Shown here: positions 17,946 to 26,535 of the stretch, in pieces
Numbering within the stretch: the first letter of the stretch is position 1
How the letters are laid out: each line of letters starts with the position of its first letter
Assembly: GCF_001612665.1 (NCBI RefSeq)
Contig: NZ_BDAX01000018.1
Coordinates: forward strand, 62,001 to 126,000
Reading direction: 5' to 3'
DNA from: Nocardia alba NBRC 108234
GTDB taxonomy: Bacteria; Actinomycetota; Actinomycetes; Mycobacteriales; Mycobacteriaceae
DNA length: 64,000 bases
Notes under the pieces: generated by a model
Databases searched by the model: none
Told to the model about the DNA's origin: nothing
What the model saw: the letters and a program-made list of their open reading frames with translations, nothing else
Made by a program: the position numbers and the translations under genes

Positions 17946-19211
17946 ATGGGACATCTGCTGATGGTGGAGAGTTGGGTCGGCTCGATGAGCACCCTGCTAC
18001 CGGCGGGAATCACCAACACCGGGCACAGATTCAGCTTCCTGACCAGGGACTTAGCGCACTATCTCCGGCCGGGAACGCCGTCGCCGCACCCCCTGCTCGC
18101 CGCGGACAATGTGTTCACCGCCGAGACCAACGACCTGGCCACGCTGCTGCCGTACGTGCGAAAACTGCACGGGGCCTTCGCCTTCGACGGTGTCCTCACC
18201 TCGTGCGACTACTACCTGCCCACAGTCGCCGCGATCGCCGCCGAACTCGGCCTGCCCGGCCCCGGCCGCACAGCGGTGGCCGACGCGTGCGACAAGCACC
18301 GAACCAGGCAGGTCTGCCGGGCCGCGGGCGTTGCCGGGCCGGAGTTCGCCGTGGCGGAGACATGGCACGAGATCGCCTGCGCCGCAGCACGGCTCGGCTA
18401 CCCACTGGTGGTGAAGCCGGTCGATCTGTGCGGTGGGATGTTCGTCCGGCGCGTAGCGGACGAGACCGAGTTGCACACCGCGGTGGACCAGCTCGCCGGG
18501 TTCACGGTCAACGCACGCGGGCAGCGCCGTTCGTCGCGGGTGCTGCTCGAAGAGTGTGTGGACGGCCCGGAATTCAGTGTGGAGACAGTGACCGTGGCCG
18601 GGCACACCACGGTGATCGGCGTGACCGACAAGCAGGTCACCGGTGCGCCCGCGTTCATCGAATCGGGCCACATGTTCCCCGCCGAGCTGTCGAACGCGGA
18701 CACCGACGCAGTAGTCGAGCTGGCGCTGGCGGCCGTCGCGGCTTTGGGGCTGGACGCGACCGTCGCGCACACCGAGATCAAACTCGGCGCACAGGGACCG
18801 CGACTGATCGAGGTGAACCCACGACCCGCGGGTAACCGGATCACCGAACTCATCCGGCGGGTCACCGGAATCGACTTGGCCGCGACGTATGCCGACCTCG
18901 CCGCGGGCGGGACACCGGACCTGACGCCTCGCCCGACCGAGGTCGCGAGCGCGGCGGTCGCCTTCGCCGTCCCCACCGAGACCGGCGTTCTCGACGGGGT
19001 CGCCGGCACGGCGCACTGGGCCGAGGACCCCATGATCGTGGAGTTCGCCCTGCCGGAGCCCGGCACACGGGTGCGAGCCGCGACCGACAACAACAGCTAC
19101 CTCGGTCATGTCATGGTCGCCGACGGGGCACCCGGCGGCGCGGGTGAGCGTGCCCGGAAGCTGATCGCGGACCTGCGCTTCGATCTCGCCGCCCCCGGCG
19201 GTGCGGTATGA
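17946..19211 (+). CDS. ATP-grasp ligase (metallophore operon gene 1)
   Basis: A 421-residue ATP-grasp carboxylate-amine ligase. The ATP-binding Lys is in RLGYPLVVKPVDLCGGMFV, the following strand is VLLEECVDGPEFSVETVTV, and the metal-binding segment is HTEIKLGAQGPRLIEVNPRPAGNRI. Enzymes of this type activate a carboxylate as acyl-phosphate and join it to an amine. The ATG at 17946 is preceded by GGGAGG at 17936-17941; a GTG at 17928 is in frame but less well placed. It heads an operon whose other genes suggest metallophore synthesis, so it probably forms an amide bond in that product. Substrates unknown. Confidence 0.87.
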   Translation: MGHLLMVESWVGSMSTLLPAGITNTGHRFSFLTRDLAHYLRPGTPSPHPLLAADNVFTAETNDLATLLPYVRKLHGAFAFDGVLTSCDYYLPTVAAIAAELGLPGPGRTAVADACDKHRTRQVCRAAGVAGPEFAVAETWHEIACAAARLGYPLVVKPVDLCGGMFVRRVADETELHTAVDQLAGFTVNARGQRRSSRVLLEECVDGPEFSVETVTVAGHTTVIGVTDKQVTGAPAFIESGHMFPAELSNADTDAVVELALAAVAALGLDATVAHTEIKLGAQGPRLIEVNPRPAGNRITELIRRVTGIDLAATYADLAAGGTPDLTPRPTEVASAAVAFAVPTETGVLDGVAGTAHWAEDPMIVEFALPEPGTRVRAATDNNSYLGHVMVADGAPGGAGERARKLIADLRFDLAAPGGAV

Positions 19212-20032
19212 CCGTCTGCGCACGACCCAGCTCGGTCGCCGAACTCACCGAGTGGGCGCGCTCGGGCCGACTCGGACCCGACGTCGCATCCCTGCACGCC
19301 TCGACGGCGTTCCGCACCACCTACGGCACTCGCCACCCTGGACGGACCCGCGGCTATCGCAACGAAGTGCTCAGCATCCGGCTCGGTGCGGCCGTCGGCT
19401 CGTGCGGACTCGAACCCTCCACGGCCACTGCGGAACTCGTTGACGACTGCGTCGCAGCCTCGATCGCCGAGCTGCTCGAGCATCCGCGCGCCGAGGTCAG
19501 GATCGCGGCGCTGGACGCCTATCTGATGCATGTGCGTCCGCATCCGTTCGCCGCCGGCGCGACAGGTGAGCACGTGGTGATCGACGGGCCGACCTCGCTG
19601 ACAAAATCACGTCGGCGCGCGTCGGCCGTCGTAGGGCTGCTGCCGAAGGGGCTCGGCAAGGTACTCGTCGTCGGCGTGGTCGGCTCACTGTTGGCCGAGT
19701 TGCGCTCCCGCGCGATCGAGTATCTGCCTTGCGATCTCGCGGGCGGGATCACCGAGTGGGGCGAGCCTGTGTACGAATCCGTCGCGCAGGCTCCGGCGGA
19801 CTACGACGCCATGCTGGTCACCGGAATGACTCTGGGCAACAACAGTTTCGACGAGTTCCGGGCCACCGCCATCGATCGTGACATCCCCCTGGCGCTGTTC
19901 GCCCAGACCGGGAGCGCGGTACTGCCGTGGTTCCTCGGCGCCGGCGTGCACGCGATCTGCGCCGAGCCCTACCCATTCTTCTCCCTCGACGGCGGTCCCA
20001 GCACGATCGTCACCTACCGAGAGCTGTCATGA
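19208..20032 (+). CDS. DUF4213/DUF364 Rossmann-like protein (operon gene 2)
   Basis: A 274-residue protein fitting the DUF364 'putative heavy-metal chelation' family with its N-terminal DUF4213-like part. The N-terminal half holds YRNEVLSIRLGAAVGSCGLEP. The Rossmann-like half has KGLGKVLVVGVVGSLLAELR, ADYDAMLVTGMTLGNNSFDEF and IPLALFAQTGSAVLPWFLGAGV. The family name comes from a structural-genomics hypothesis; biochemical function is not established. Start and stop overlap its neighbours by four bases (ATGA), so it is translationally coupled. In this setting it is either a biosynthetic enzyme or a metal-binding protein. Confidence 0.8.
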   Translation: MTVCARPSSVAELTEWARSGRLGPDVASLHASTAFRTTYGTRHPGRTRGYRNEVLSIRLGAAVGSCGLEPSTATAELVDDCVAASIAELLEHPRAEVRIAALDAYLMHVRPHPFAAGATGEHVVIDGPTSLTKSRRRASAVVGLLPKGLGKVLVVGVVGSLLAELRSRAIEYLPCDLAGGITEWGEPVYESVAQAPADYDAMLVTGMTLGNNSFDEFRATAIDRDIPLALFAQTGSAVLPWFLGAGVHAICAEPYPFFSLDGGPSTIVTYRELS

Positions 20033-21120
20033 ACTCACCGCAGCCCGCCCTTCTGCGACTGATCGGCGGCACCCCCACTGTGCCGATTCACACCGAACGA
20101 AGCTGGTACACAGCGAAACTCGAAGCTGCCAGCCTGGCGGGAATGAAATCGCGCGCCGCGGTGTCGATGCTGCGCGCGGCCACCGCCCGCGGCGAGCTCG
20201 CACCGGGTGCGCCGATCATCGAGTCCACCAGCGGCACCCTCGGCCTGGGGCTGGCGCTGGCCGGCAAAGCACTCGGACATCCCGTGCTGCTCGTGGTCGA
20301 CGACGAGCTGGAACCCGAGCTGCGCTCCTTGTTCTCGGCGTTTCAGGTGACACTCCACGTGGTCGCCACACCGCACCCCACCGGTGGCTGGCAGCGGGCC
20401 AGACTGGATCGGCTCGCCGAATTGCTCGCGACGACCCCGGGCGCGTACTGGCCTGACCAGTACGACAATCCCGACAACGCGGGCGGCTATGTCGAGATGG
20501 GCGCGGAGATCCTCGACCAGGTCGACACCGTCGATGTGCTGGTCGCCTCGATCGGGTCCGGTGGGCACTGCGCGGGACTCGCCCGTGTGCTGCGCTCGCG
20601 CTGGCCCGGGCTGCGGGTGGTCGGGGTGGATGCGGTCGGCTCGCGCATCTTCGGCCAACCCGACCGGCGCAGGCTCATGCGGGGTCTCGGTAGCAGCATC
20701 CTGCCCCGCAACGTGGCCTATACCGATTTCGAGGAGGTGCACTGGGTCGGGGCCGCCGAGACGGTCGCGTCGTGCAGGCGGCTCGCCGCCTCGACCGGTA
20801 TCGCGGGCGGTTGGAGCACCGGCGCGGCGGCGTTGGTAGCCGGCTGGATGGCCGAGCGCGAACCCGAATCCCGTGTTCTCACGGTGTTTCCCGATGGACC
20901 GCACCGCTACCTGCGCACCATCTACGACGACGAATGGTGCCGCGTCAACGGACTGCTCGACGCGAAGACGACCGCACCCACCGAGCTCGACACCCCGACC
21001 GACACCGAGGTGACCGGTTGGGGGCGATGTTCGGTCGTGCGCGATCCCGTCGCGGAGGTATCGACCTGGATCGCCCCAGCGGCGACTTGTCAGGCAGACA
21101 TCACCGGAGCCGCCGAATGA
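20029..21120 (+). CDS. Cysteine-synthase-like PLP enzyme (operon gene 3)
   Basis: A 363-residue fold-type II PLP enzyme. KLEAASLAGMKSRAAV (residues 30-45) holds the cofactor Lys (K40) in the position of the usual GGSVKDR loop, STSGTLGLGLALAG replaces the substrate motif TSGNTGIGLA, and VASIGSGGHCAGLARVL is the phosphate-binding loop. A 60-residue C-terminal extension has no recognised domain. Related enzymes catalyse beta-replacement on O-phospho- or O-acetyl-serine; SbnA uses O-phosphoserine and glutamate in staphyloferrin B synthesis. A threonine-kinase-like gene in the same operon suggests O-phosphothreonine as donor here. Coupled by ATGA overlaps on both sides. Confidence 0.87.
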   Translation: MNSPQPALLRLIGGTPTVPIHTERSWYTAKLEAASLAGMKSRAAVSMLRAATARGELAPGAPIIESTSGTLGLGLALAGKALGHPVLLVVDDELEPELRSLFSAFQVTLHVVATPHPTGGWQRARLDRLAELLATTPGAYWPDQYDNPDNAGGYVEMGAEILDQVDTVDVLVASIGSGGHCAGLARVLRSRWPGLRVVGVDAVGSRIFGQPDRRRLMRGLGSSILPRNVAYTDFEEVHWVGAAETVASCRRLAASTGIAGGWSTGAAALVAGWMAEREPESRVLTVFPDGPHRYLRTIYDDEWCRVNGLLDAKTTAPTELDTPTDTEVTGWGRCSVVRDPVAEVSTWIAPAATCQADITGAAE

Positions 21121-22511
21121 ACGGCATCACCACCTTTCGTGCGATGCCGGGCGCGGTGCGGCTGCTGTTGGTGAATCACTGTGTGGGCCACATCGGTTTC
21201 TACCTGCTGGTGCCGTTCCTGGCCGAATATCTGCTCCAGGATCTCGCGCTGTCGGCGGCCGTGGTCGGTGTGGTGCTCGGTGTGCGCAACCTCAGCCAAC
21301 AGGGGCTGTTCCTGGTCGGCGGCTCGGCGGCGGACCGGCTCGGCGCTCGCGGCGTGATCATGACCGGCCTCGCCATCAGAGCGCTCGGCTTCGCGCTGTT
21401 CGCCGTCGGCGGGTCGCTGGCCGTGGTGCTGGCCGCTTCGGTGCTCACGGGTTTCGCGGGCGCGCTGTTCAATCCGGCGGTCCGCGCGTTCATCGCCCGG
21501 GACAGCGGAGCCCGGTCGGCGCAGGCGTTCGCGCTGTTCAATGTGTTCGGCAATGCGGGCTCGGCGATCGGGCCGGTAATCGGCACGGTGTTGATCGCGG
21601 CCGGTTTCCGGATCTCCGCGCTGGTCGCGGCGGCGATCTTCGCGGTGCTCGCGGTGGTGCAGTGGCTGCTGCTGCCCGCCCGGCCGGTGCCACGGCACGA
21701 CGGTGGTGTCGGCGCCGATTTCGCGACGGTGTTCTCGGATCGACGGTTCTGGGCGTTCACGCTCGCCCTGATGCCGATGTTCGCGCTGATGAGTCAGATC
21801 TATTTCCTGTTCACGCTGCAGGCGCAGGACAGCGCGGCACCGGGGTACCGGCCCGGCGCGGTAGCCGCGCTGTTCGTGGTGGAGACGATCGCGGTGGTGG
21901 CGTTGCAGGTCCGGGTCACCTCGGTGCTGGCTCGCAGGCCACAGCGCGGGCCCGCGATGGCGCTCGGGATGGCGGTCATGGGTGCCTCGTTCCTGCTGCC
22001 GCCTGCCGTGGCGGGCCTGGTCGCCGAGGCGGGAAACGGGCTCTCGGGCACCGTGATCCGAACAGCGCCCGTGCTCGCGGCCGCGGTGCTGCTCGCCATC
22101 GGGGTGACAGCGGTCCAGCCGTTCGTCAACGAGGCGATCGGCCGCTTCGCCGGGCATCGGCTGACGGGGACCTATTTCGGCGCGTTCTACCTCGCCTCGG
22201 GGATCTTCACCGTCGCGGCCACCTCGATGACCGGCGCTGTGCTCGACCGGTCGGGCGGCGCGCTCACCTGGCCACCCGCGCTGTTCTGCGCCGCGGCGGG
22301 ACTGTTGTCGGCGATCGCTGTTGTGCAGTTGCACCGGCGAGGTGTACTGCCCGACCGAGACCAGACGACTACCGCGGCCGAGACCGTCGACACGGAACCA
22401 GATCCTCCGGCTTCTTCGCCCTCCGAAATCGCTGACGCAGGCCGTGTCGCACTGGCGCAGGCCAGTTCCCGGTGCGCCGCGACGAAGAGCGGTGATACCG
22501 ATGACCGCTGA
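21117..22511 (+). CDS. MFS exporter (operon gene 4)
   Basis: A 464-residue major-facilitator protein with about 12 helices. Motif A is GGSAADRLGARGVIMTGLAIRALG, and GFAGALFNPAVRAFIARDSG follows. A polar C-terminal tail of about 60 residues rich in Asp, Glu, Thr and Ser is predicted cytoplasmic. Similar MFS proteins export carboxylate siderophores. Placement between the PLP enzyme and the kinase, with a four-base overlap upstream and an 11-base overlap downstream, argues that it exports the operon's product. Confidence 0.85.
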   Translation: MNGITTFRAMPGAVRLLLVNHCVGHIGFYLLVPFLAEYLLQDLALSAAVVGVVLGVRNLSQQGLFLVGGSAADRLGARGVIMTGLAIRALGFALFAVGGSLAVVLAASVLTGFAGALFNPAVRAFIARDSGARSAQAFALFNVFGNAGSAIGPVIGTVLIAAGFRISALVAAAIFAVLAVVQWLLLPARPVPRHDGGVGADFATVFSDRRFWAFTLALMPMFALMSQIYFLFTLQAQDSAAPGYRPGAVAALFVVETIAVVALQVRVTSVLARRPQRGPAMALGMAVMGASFLLPPAVAGLVAEAGNGLSGTVIRTAPVLAAAVLLAIGVTAVQPFVNEAIGRFAGHRLTGTYFGAFYLASGIFTVAATSMTGAVLDRSGGALTWPPALFCAAAGLLSAIAVVQLHRRGVLPDRDQTTTAAETVDTEPDPPASSPSEIADAGRVALAQASSRCAATKSGDTDDR

Positions 22512-23457
22512 CTTCACCACTGCCGGGATCGGCGTCGGTCGTGCCTACGGCAGCTGCGGGGAGCTGCTCCAAGGCGTCACCGCGCGCGATCGGCACTTTC
22601 TGGTCACCTTGCCCATCCGGCGCGGCTCCGTCGCCGTCTTCGAACCCGGCGGCGACGACATTACTGTTGTCCCACAACAGAAATCGAAAGCCCGCAGGCT
22701 GGCGAGCGCGATGGCCGCCCGGTCCCGGGTGCTGCGCGGCGGACGGCTGACACTGCACAGCGAACTGCCCGAGGGCAAGGGATTGGCCAGTTCCACCGCT
22801 GATCTCGTCGCCACCGCCCGTGCGGTAGCCGACGCCGAGGGCCGCTCCGTCCCGGTCGGCGAACTCGAGGCCGACCTGCGCGCCATCGAACCGTCCGACG
22901 GTGTCATGTATCCGGGAACCGTCGCGTACTTCCATCGGGAGGTTCGGCTCCTGGCTCGGCTCGGGACCCTGCCCGCGCTGACGATCGTCACCGGCGACGA
23001 GGGCGGCACGGTCGACACCATCGAATTCAACCGCGCCGGTGGATGTTTCAGCTGGGCGGACAAACGCGAGTACGACCGGCTACTCGCCGTGCTCGGTGTC
23101 GCGGTCGCGCGCGGTGACCTCGCCGGGATCGGGGCGGTGTCCACCCGCAGCGCGGTCCTGAGCGCCGCACGGCGCGAGCGCCCGCATCTGGACGCGACGA
23201 TCCGCGCGGCGCGGGCGATCGGGGCGGTCGGCGTGGTCGTCGCGCACAGCGGCACGACCACCGGTGTGCTGCTGGCCGACGACGATCCGCGCATTCGTGA
23301 ACAAATCGTCGCCGCGCACCAGATCTGCGAGGCCTTCGCCTGCTCGGTCACGGTGCACCACTCCTGGCGGCCCGGCGTCGACACCGAGCAACCCGTCCAT
23401 CCCGGCGACCGAACCCACCTGTCGCCCAGCCGTCGAGCAGAGAGCACTCCACGATGA
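22501..23457 (+). CDS. PduX-like L-threonine kinase, GHMP family (operon gene 5)
   Basis: A 318-residue GHMP kinase. GSCGELLQG at residues 17-25, the ATP loop PEGKGLASSTADL at 90-102, EPSDG at 130-134 and GVVVAHSGTTTGVLLA near 260 correspond block by block to PduX, the kinase that makes O-phospho-L-threonine for cobalamin synthesis. No cobalamin gene is visible nearby. Its place between a cysteine-synthase-like enzyme and metal-transport genes suggests that it supplies O-phosphothreonine (or a related phosphoester) for beta-replacement. Substrate specificity is inferred from similarity. It overlaps the exporter by 11 bases. Confidence 0.82.
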   Translation: MTADFTTAGIGVGRAYGSCGELLQGVTARDRHFLVTLPIRRGSVAVFEPGGDDITVVPQQKSKARRLASAMAARSRVLRGGRLTLHSELPEGKGLASSTADLVATARAVADAEGRSVPVGELEADLRAIEPSDGVMYPGTVAYFHREVRLLARLGTLPALTIVTGDEGGTVDTIEFNRAGGCFSWADKREYDRLLAVLGVAVARGDLAGIGAVSTRSAVLSAARRERPHLDATIRAARAIGAVGVVVAHSGTTTGVLLADDDPRIREQIVAAHQICEAFACSVTVHHSWRPGVDTEQPVHPGDRTHLSPSRRAESTPR

Positions 23458-24440
23458 TCACCGTCGACCAGATCCGCTTCACCTACGACGGCCGAATCAC
23501 GCTCGACGACATCACTTTTCGCGCCGAGCCCGGCAGCACGGTCGGGCTGATCGGCCCCAACGGCTCGGGCAAGTCCACGCTGCTACGGCTGATCTATCGC
23601 GCCCTGCGCCCGGCGGCGGGGTCGGTGGTAATCGATCACAAGCCGGTAGACCAGCTACGCGGACGCGAGCTCGCGGGCAGGCTCGCCGTCGTCGCTCAGG
23701 AAGCTGCGCCGGATACACCGGTCACGGTGGCCGAGACGGTGTTGCTCGGCAGGTCGCCGTGGGTCGGTGCGTTCCAGGGGTATTCGCGTGCCGACCGGAT
23801 CGCCGCCGCGACCGCGCTCGAGCACGTCGGGGCACGAGCACTCGCCGAGCGCCGTTTCGCGACCCTGTCCGGCGGCGAACGCCAGCGCGTCCTCATCGCC
23901 AGAGCCCTGGCCCAGCGCGCCGACCACCTTCTGCTCGACGAACCGACCAATCATCTCGACATCCGCTACCAGCACGAACTGCTCAGCCTCGTCCGCGGCC
24001 TCACCGCCACCACCACCATCGTGGTGCTGCACGAACTGAACCTGGCCGCCCGCTACTGCGACCGGCTCGTCCTGCTCGACGGCGGCCGCGTCGCCGCGGC
24101 GGGCACGGTCGCCGAAGTACTGACACCGGACATCCTCGAGCCCGTCTACGGCATCCCGGTCCGCCGGACCTCGGCGTTCGGCGCGATCCAGCTGCTCTTC
24201 GGCCCAGCCGACGAGCCCGCCGTGCCGATGTCCGGCGACACGGCGGCAACCGCACAGACCACGCTCCCGGCCCTCGATCGATCGAACGACGATCAGCAAC
24301 GCCGCGGTGACGTACCGCGGTCCGACCGAGCCCCAGCCTCGCCGACATCGCGAACAGCGAATGCGCCGACGGCCGGCGAGCACGAAATCGCGAGGGCCGA
24401 CTCGCCATCGCCCGACCCGCGAGAGGCGGCAACACGATGA
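23454..24440 (+). CDS. FecE-type ABC transporter ATPase (operon gene 6)
   Basis: A 328-residue ATPase of the siderophore/haem/B12 importer class. It has Walker A GPNGSGKST, Q-loop VAQEA, signature LSGGERQRV, Walker B HLLLDEP and H-loop VVLHE. The canonical domain ends near residue 258; a Pro/Ser/Asp-rich tail of about 70 residues follows, which is unusual for FecE homologues and probably disordered. It energises the FecCD-type permease encoded next, with which it overlaps by four bases (ATGA at 24437-24440). Confidence 0.92.
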   Translation: MITVDQIRFTYDGRITLDDITFRAEPGSTVGLIGPNGSGKSTLLRLIYRALRPAAGSVVIDHKPVDQLRGRELAGRLAVVAQEAAPDTPVTVAETVLLGRSPWVGAFQGYSRADRIAAATALEHVGARALAERRFATLSGGERQRVLIARALAQRADHLLLDEPTNHLDIRYQHELLSLVRGLTATTTIVVLHELNLAARYCDRLVLLDGGRVAAAGTVAEVLTPDILEPVYGIPVRRTSAFGAIQLLFGPADEPAVPMSGDTAATAQTTLPALDRSNDDQQRRGDVPRSDRAPASPTSRTANAPTAGEHEIARADSPSPDPREAATR

Positions 24441-25525
24441 CCGCGACCGTAAGCACAGAACCGGCCGTCGACGACCTCGGCCACGCCGGGCACCGGGTCC
24501 GGGCGCTGCTGCTCGCCGGAGGTCTCGGTGCCGCGCTCGTCGTCACGGTGCTCGTCGCGGCGGGGCTCGGACCCGTGTCGGTGCCGCCGGGAACCGTCGC
24601 TCGGATCATCGGTCATCACACGATCGGGTACCCGGCGACCGCCGACTGGACCGCCGCGCAGGACTCCATCGTCTGGCTGGTGCGGGTACCCAGGGTTGTG
24701 CTCGGCGCGCTCGTCGGGGCGGCGCTGGCGATCACCGGCGCGGTATTGCAGACCGTGGTGCGCAATGTGCTCGCCGATCCGCACATCCTCGGCGTCACTT
24801 CCGGCGCCTCGACCGGCGCCGCGGTGTACCTGCTGTTCGGGCTCACCGCGGCGACCACTGCCACGGCTCTCGCGGCGAGCGCGTTCGCCGGTGCGCTGGC
24901 CGCCACCGTGCTGCTGTTCGTCCTCGCGCGAATCAACGGGCAGCTCACCTCGCTGCGACTGTTACTCGGCGGCGTCACCATCGGCTACATCTTCTCTGCG
25001 GCCACCAGCTTCCTGATCTTCGCCTCCGATCGGCCCGAAGGCGCGCGGACCGTGCTGTTCTGGCTGCTCGGCTCGCTCGCCCCCGCTGCGTGGTCATCGG
25101 TGGCAACCACGGTGGCCGTCGTCGTGACAGCAGTTGTCGCGGTGCTGTTGATGGCACCGCGGCTGGACGCGCTCGCCGCGGGCGACGACACGGCGCGCAC
25201 TCTCGGTGTCGCCCCGAACCGAATCCGGTTGTGGGCGTTGCTGATCGTCGCGCTGGCGGTGGGCGCAGTGGTGGCTGTCGCGGGAGCGATCGGTTTCGTC
25301 GGCCTGATCGTGCCGCATATCGCCCGGCTGCGCACGGGCGGAACGCACCGGCAGCTGGTGGTGGTCAGCGGACTGCTCGGCGCGCTGTTCCTGGTTGTCG
25401 CCGACGTGGCGGCGCGCACCGTATTCGCACCGCGCGAACTGCCCATCGGCATCGTCACCGCGGCGGTCGGCGCGCCACTGCTGCTGGTGCTGATCCGCCG
25501 CTTCCAGGCGAGCTCGTCCACCTGA
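24437..25525 (+). CDS. FecCD-type metallophore permease (operon gene 7)
   Basis: A 362-residue inner-membrane permease of the BtuC/FecCD family with about ten helices. It shows LGALVGAALAITGAVLQTVV, the family's NVLADPHILGVTSGAS segment, and GAIGFVGLIVPHIARLRTGG, the loop that contacts the ATPase. A single permease gene is present, so it presumably functions as a homodimer. It imports iron- or other metal-chelate complexes delivered by the binding lipoprotein encoded 32 bp downstream. Confidence 0.93.
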   Translation: MTATVSTEPAVDDLGHAGHRVRALLLAGGLGAALVVTVLVAAGLGPVSVPPGTVARIIGHHTIGYPATADWTAAQDSIVWLVRVPRVVLGALVGAALAITGAVLQTVVRNVLADPHILGVTSGASTGAAVYLLFGLTAATTATALAASAFAGALAATVLLFVLARINGQLTSLRLLLGGVTIGYIFSAATSFLIFASDRPEGARTVLFWLLGSLAPAAWSSVATTVAVVVTAVVAVLLMAPRLDALAAGDDTARTLGVAPNRIRLWALLIVALAVGAVVAVAGAIGFVGLIVPHIARLRTGGTHRQLVVVSGLLGALFLVVADVAARTVFAPRELPIGIVTAAVGAPLLLVLIRRFQASSST

Positions 25526-25557
25526 ATTTTCGCTCCACGAAAGGAAACCCGATCACC

Positions 25558-26535
25558 GTGTTCACAGGTAGTACCCCGTCGCGGCGTGCGACGTTGCCCG
25601 TTCTAGCCCTGCTCACCAGCGCTCTCGTCGCCGGGTGCGGCACACCCTCACCGGCCACCGGCACGGCGGCCGAGGGCTTCCCGATGTCGATCTCCAGCTG
25701 CGGCCGAGAGGTCACCTTCAACGCCGCCCCGCAGCGTGTGGTCACCGTCGGCTCCATCGCCGCGCCGCTCATCGCCGCCGCGGGTGCCGCCGATCGCATC
25801 GTCACCCGCACCTTCGAAGCCGCGGCATTCCCCGGCGAGTACGGCGATGAGCTCGCGGGCATCGAAATCACCGCGCCCACCGCGGAACTGGCGCGTGAGG
25901 AGATCATCAACCGCTCACCCGACCTGGTGGTGAGCGTCGAAGGTCTGTCGGTGACCCCCGACGACCTCGCCCAGGTGAACATCCCGCTGATCGTGACTCG
26001 CGGCTACTGCCGCGACGCGGCGGGCACCTTCGACGACGTCTTCGCCGATATCGCCCTCTACGGCAGACTCTTCGGCACGTCGAGCGCCGCGGACGCGGAA
26101 GTCGCTGCCCTGCAGCGACGTGTCGACGCCGTCACTCAGCGGCATTCCCCGACCACCACCCGCACCCCCGCCGCGGCACTGATCATCTCCCGCGACGGCG
26201 CCCAACTGAAGGCCTACGGCGCCAAGAGCACCGTCGACGCGCAGATGGGAATCCTCGGTCTGGACAACATCTACGGCGGAATCGACAAGCGCAACTTCGA
26301 AGCCAACACCGAGACCCTCATCGCCCGCGATCCGGCGGTGATCATCCTGCTCACCCAGGGCGATCAGACGCCGGAATCGGTGCGCACCGCCCTGCGTCAG
26401 CGGCCCGAACTGGCGGGGCTGCGCGCGATCCGCGAGAACCGGATCATCGTGGCGCCCTTCGGTTACACCGGTCCGGGACCGGTCGCCGTCGAGGGGCTGG
26501 AAGTGCTCGACCGTGAACTGGCGAGCATCCGATGA
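25558..26535 (+). CDS. Metallophore-binding lipoprotein (operon gene 8)
   Basis: A 325-residue solute-binding lipoprotein of the FepB/FecB/BtuF class. The signal peptide ends at lipobox LVAGC (Cys27). Class features include VVTVGSIAAPLIAAAGAADRI, PDLVVSVEGLSVTPDDLAQV, a long alpha-helical linker before residue 200, and NFEANTETLIARDPAVIILL. I chose the GTG at 25558, which has AAAGGAAA upstream and places the signal peptide first; the frame is open far upstream through unrelated sequence. It captures the metal-loaded product and hands it to the permease. Confidence 0.88.
   Translation: MFTGSTPSRRATLPVLALLTSALVAGCGTPSPATGTAAEGFPMSISSCGREVTFNAAPQRVVTVGSIAAPLIAAAGAADRIVTRTFEAAAFPGEYGDELAGIEITAPTAELAREEIINRSPDLVVSVEGLSVTPDDLAQVNIPLIVTRGYCRDAAGTFDDVFADIALYGRLFGTSSAADAEVAALQRRVDAVTQRHSPTTTRTPAAALIISRDGAQLKAYGAKSTVDAQMGILGLDNIYGGIDKRNFEANTETLIARDPAVIILLTQGDQTPESVRTALRQRPELAGLRAIRENRIIVAPFGYTGPGPVAVEGLEVLDRELASIR

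Noticed and set aside
18051..19223. Long minus-strand frame opposite the ATP-grasp gene, and a similar one at 21090-22520
   Set aside because: High-GC antisense shadows rich in Arg, Gly and Gln; the plus-strand products carry full domain motifs and overlapping starts.
24307..26535. 742-codon open frame ending in the binding lipoprotein
   Set aside because: Its first 400 codons are Arg/Pro-rich and run out of frame through the ATPase and permease genes; only the part from GTG 25558 is real.
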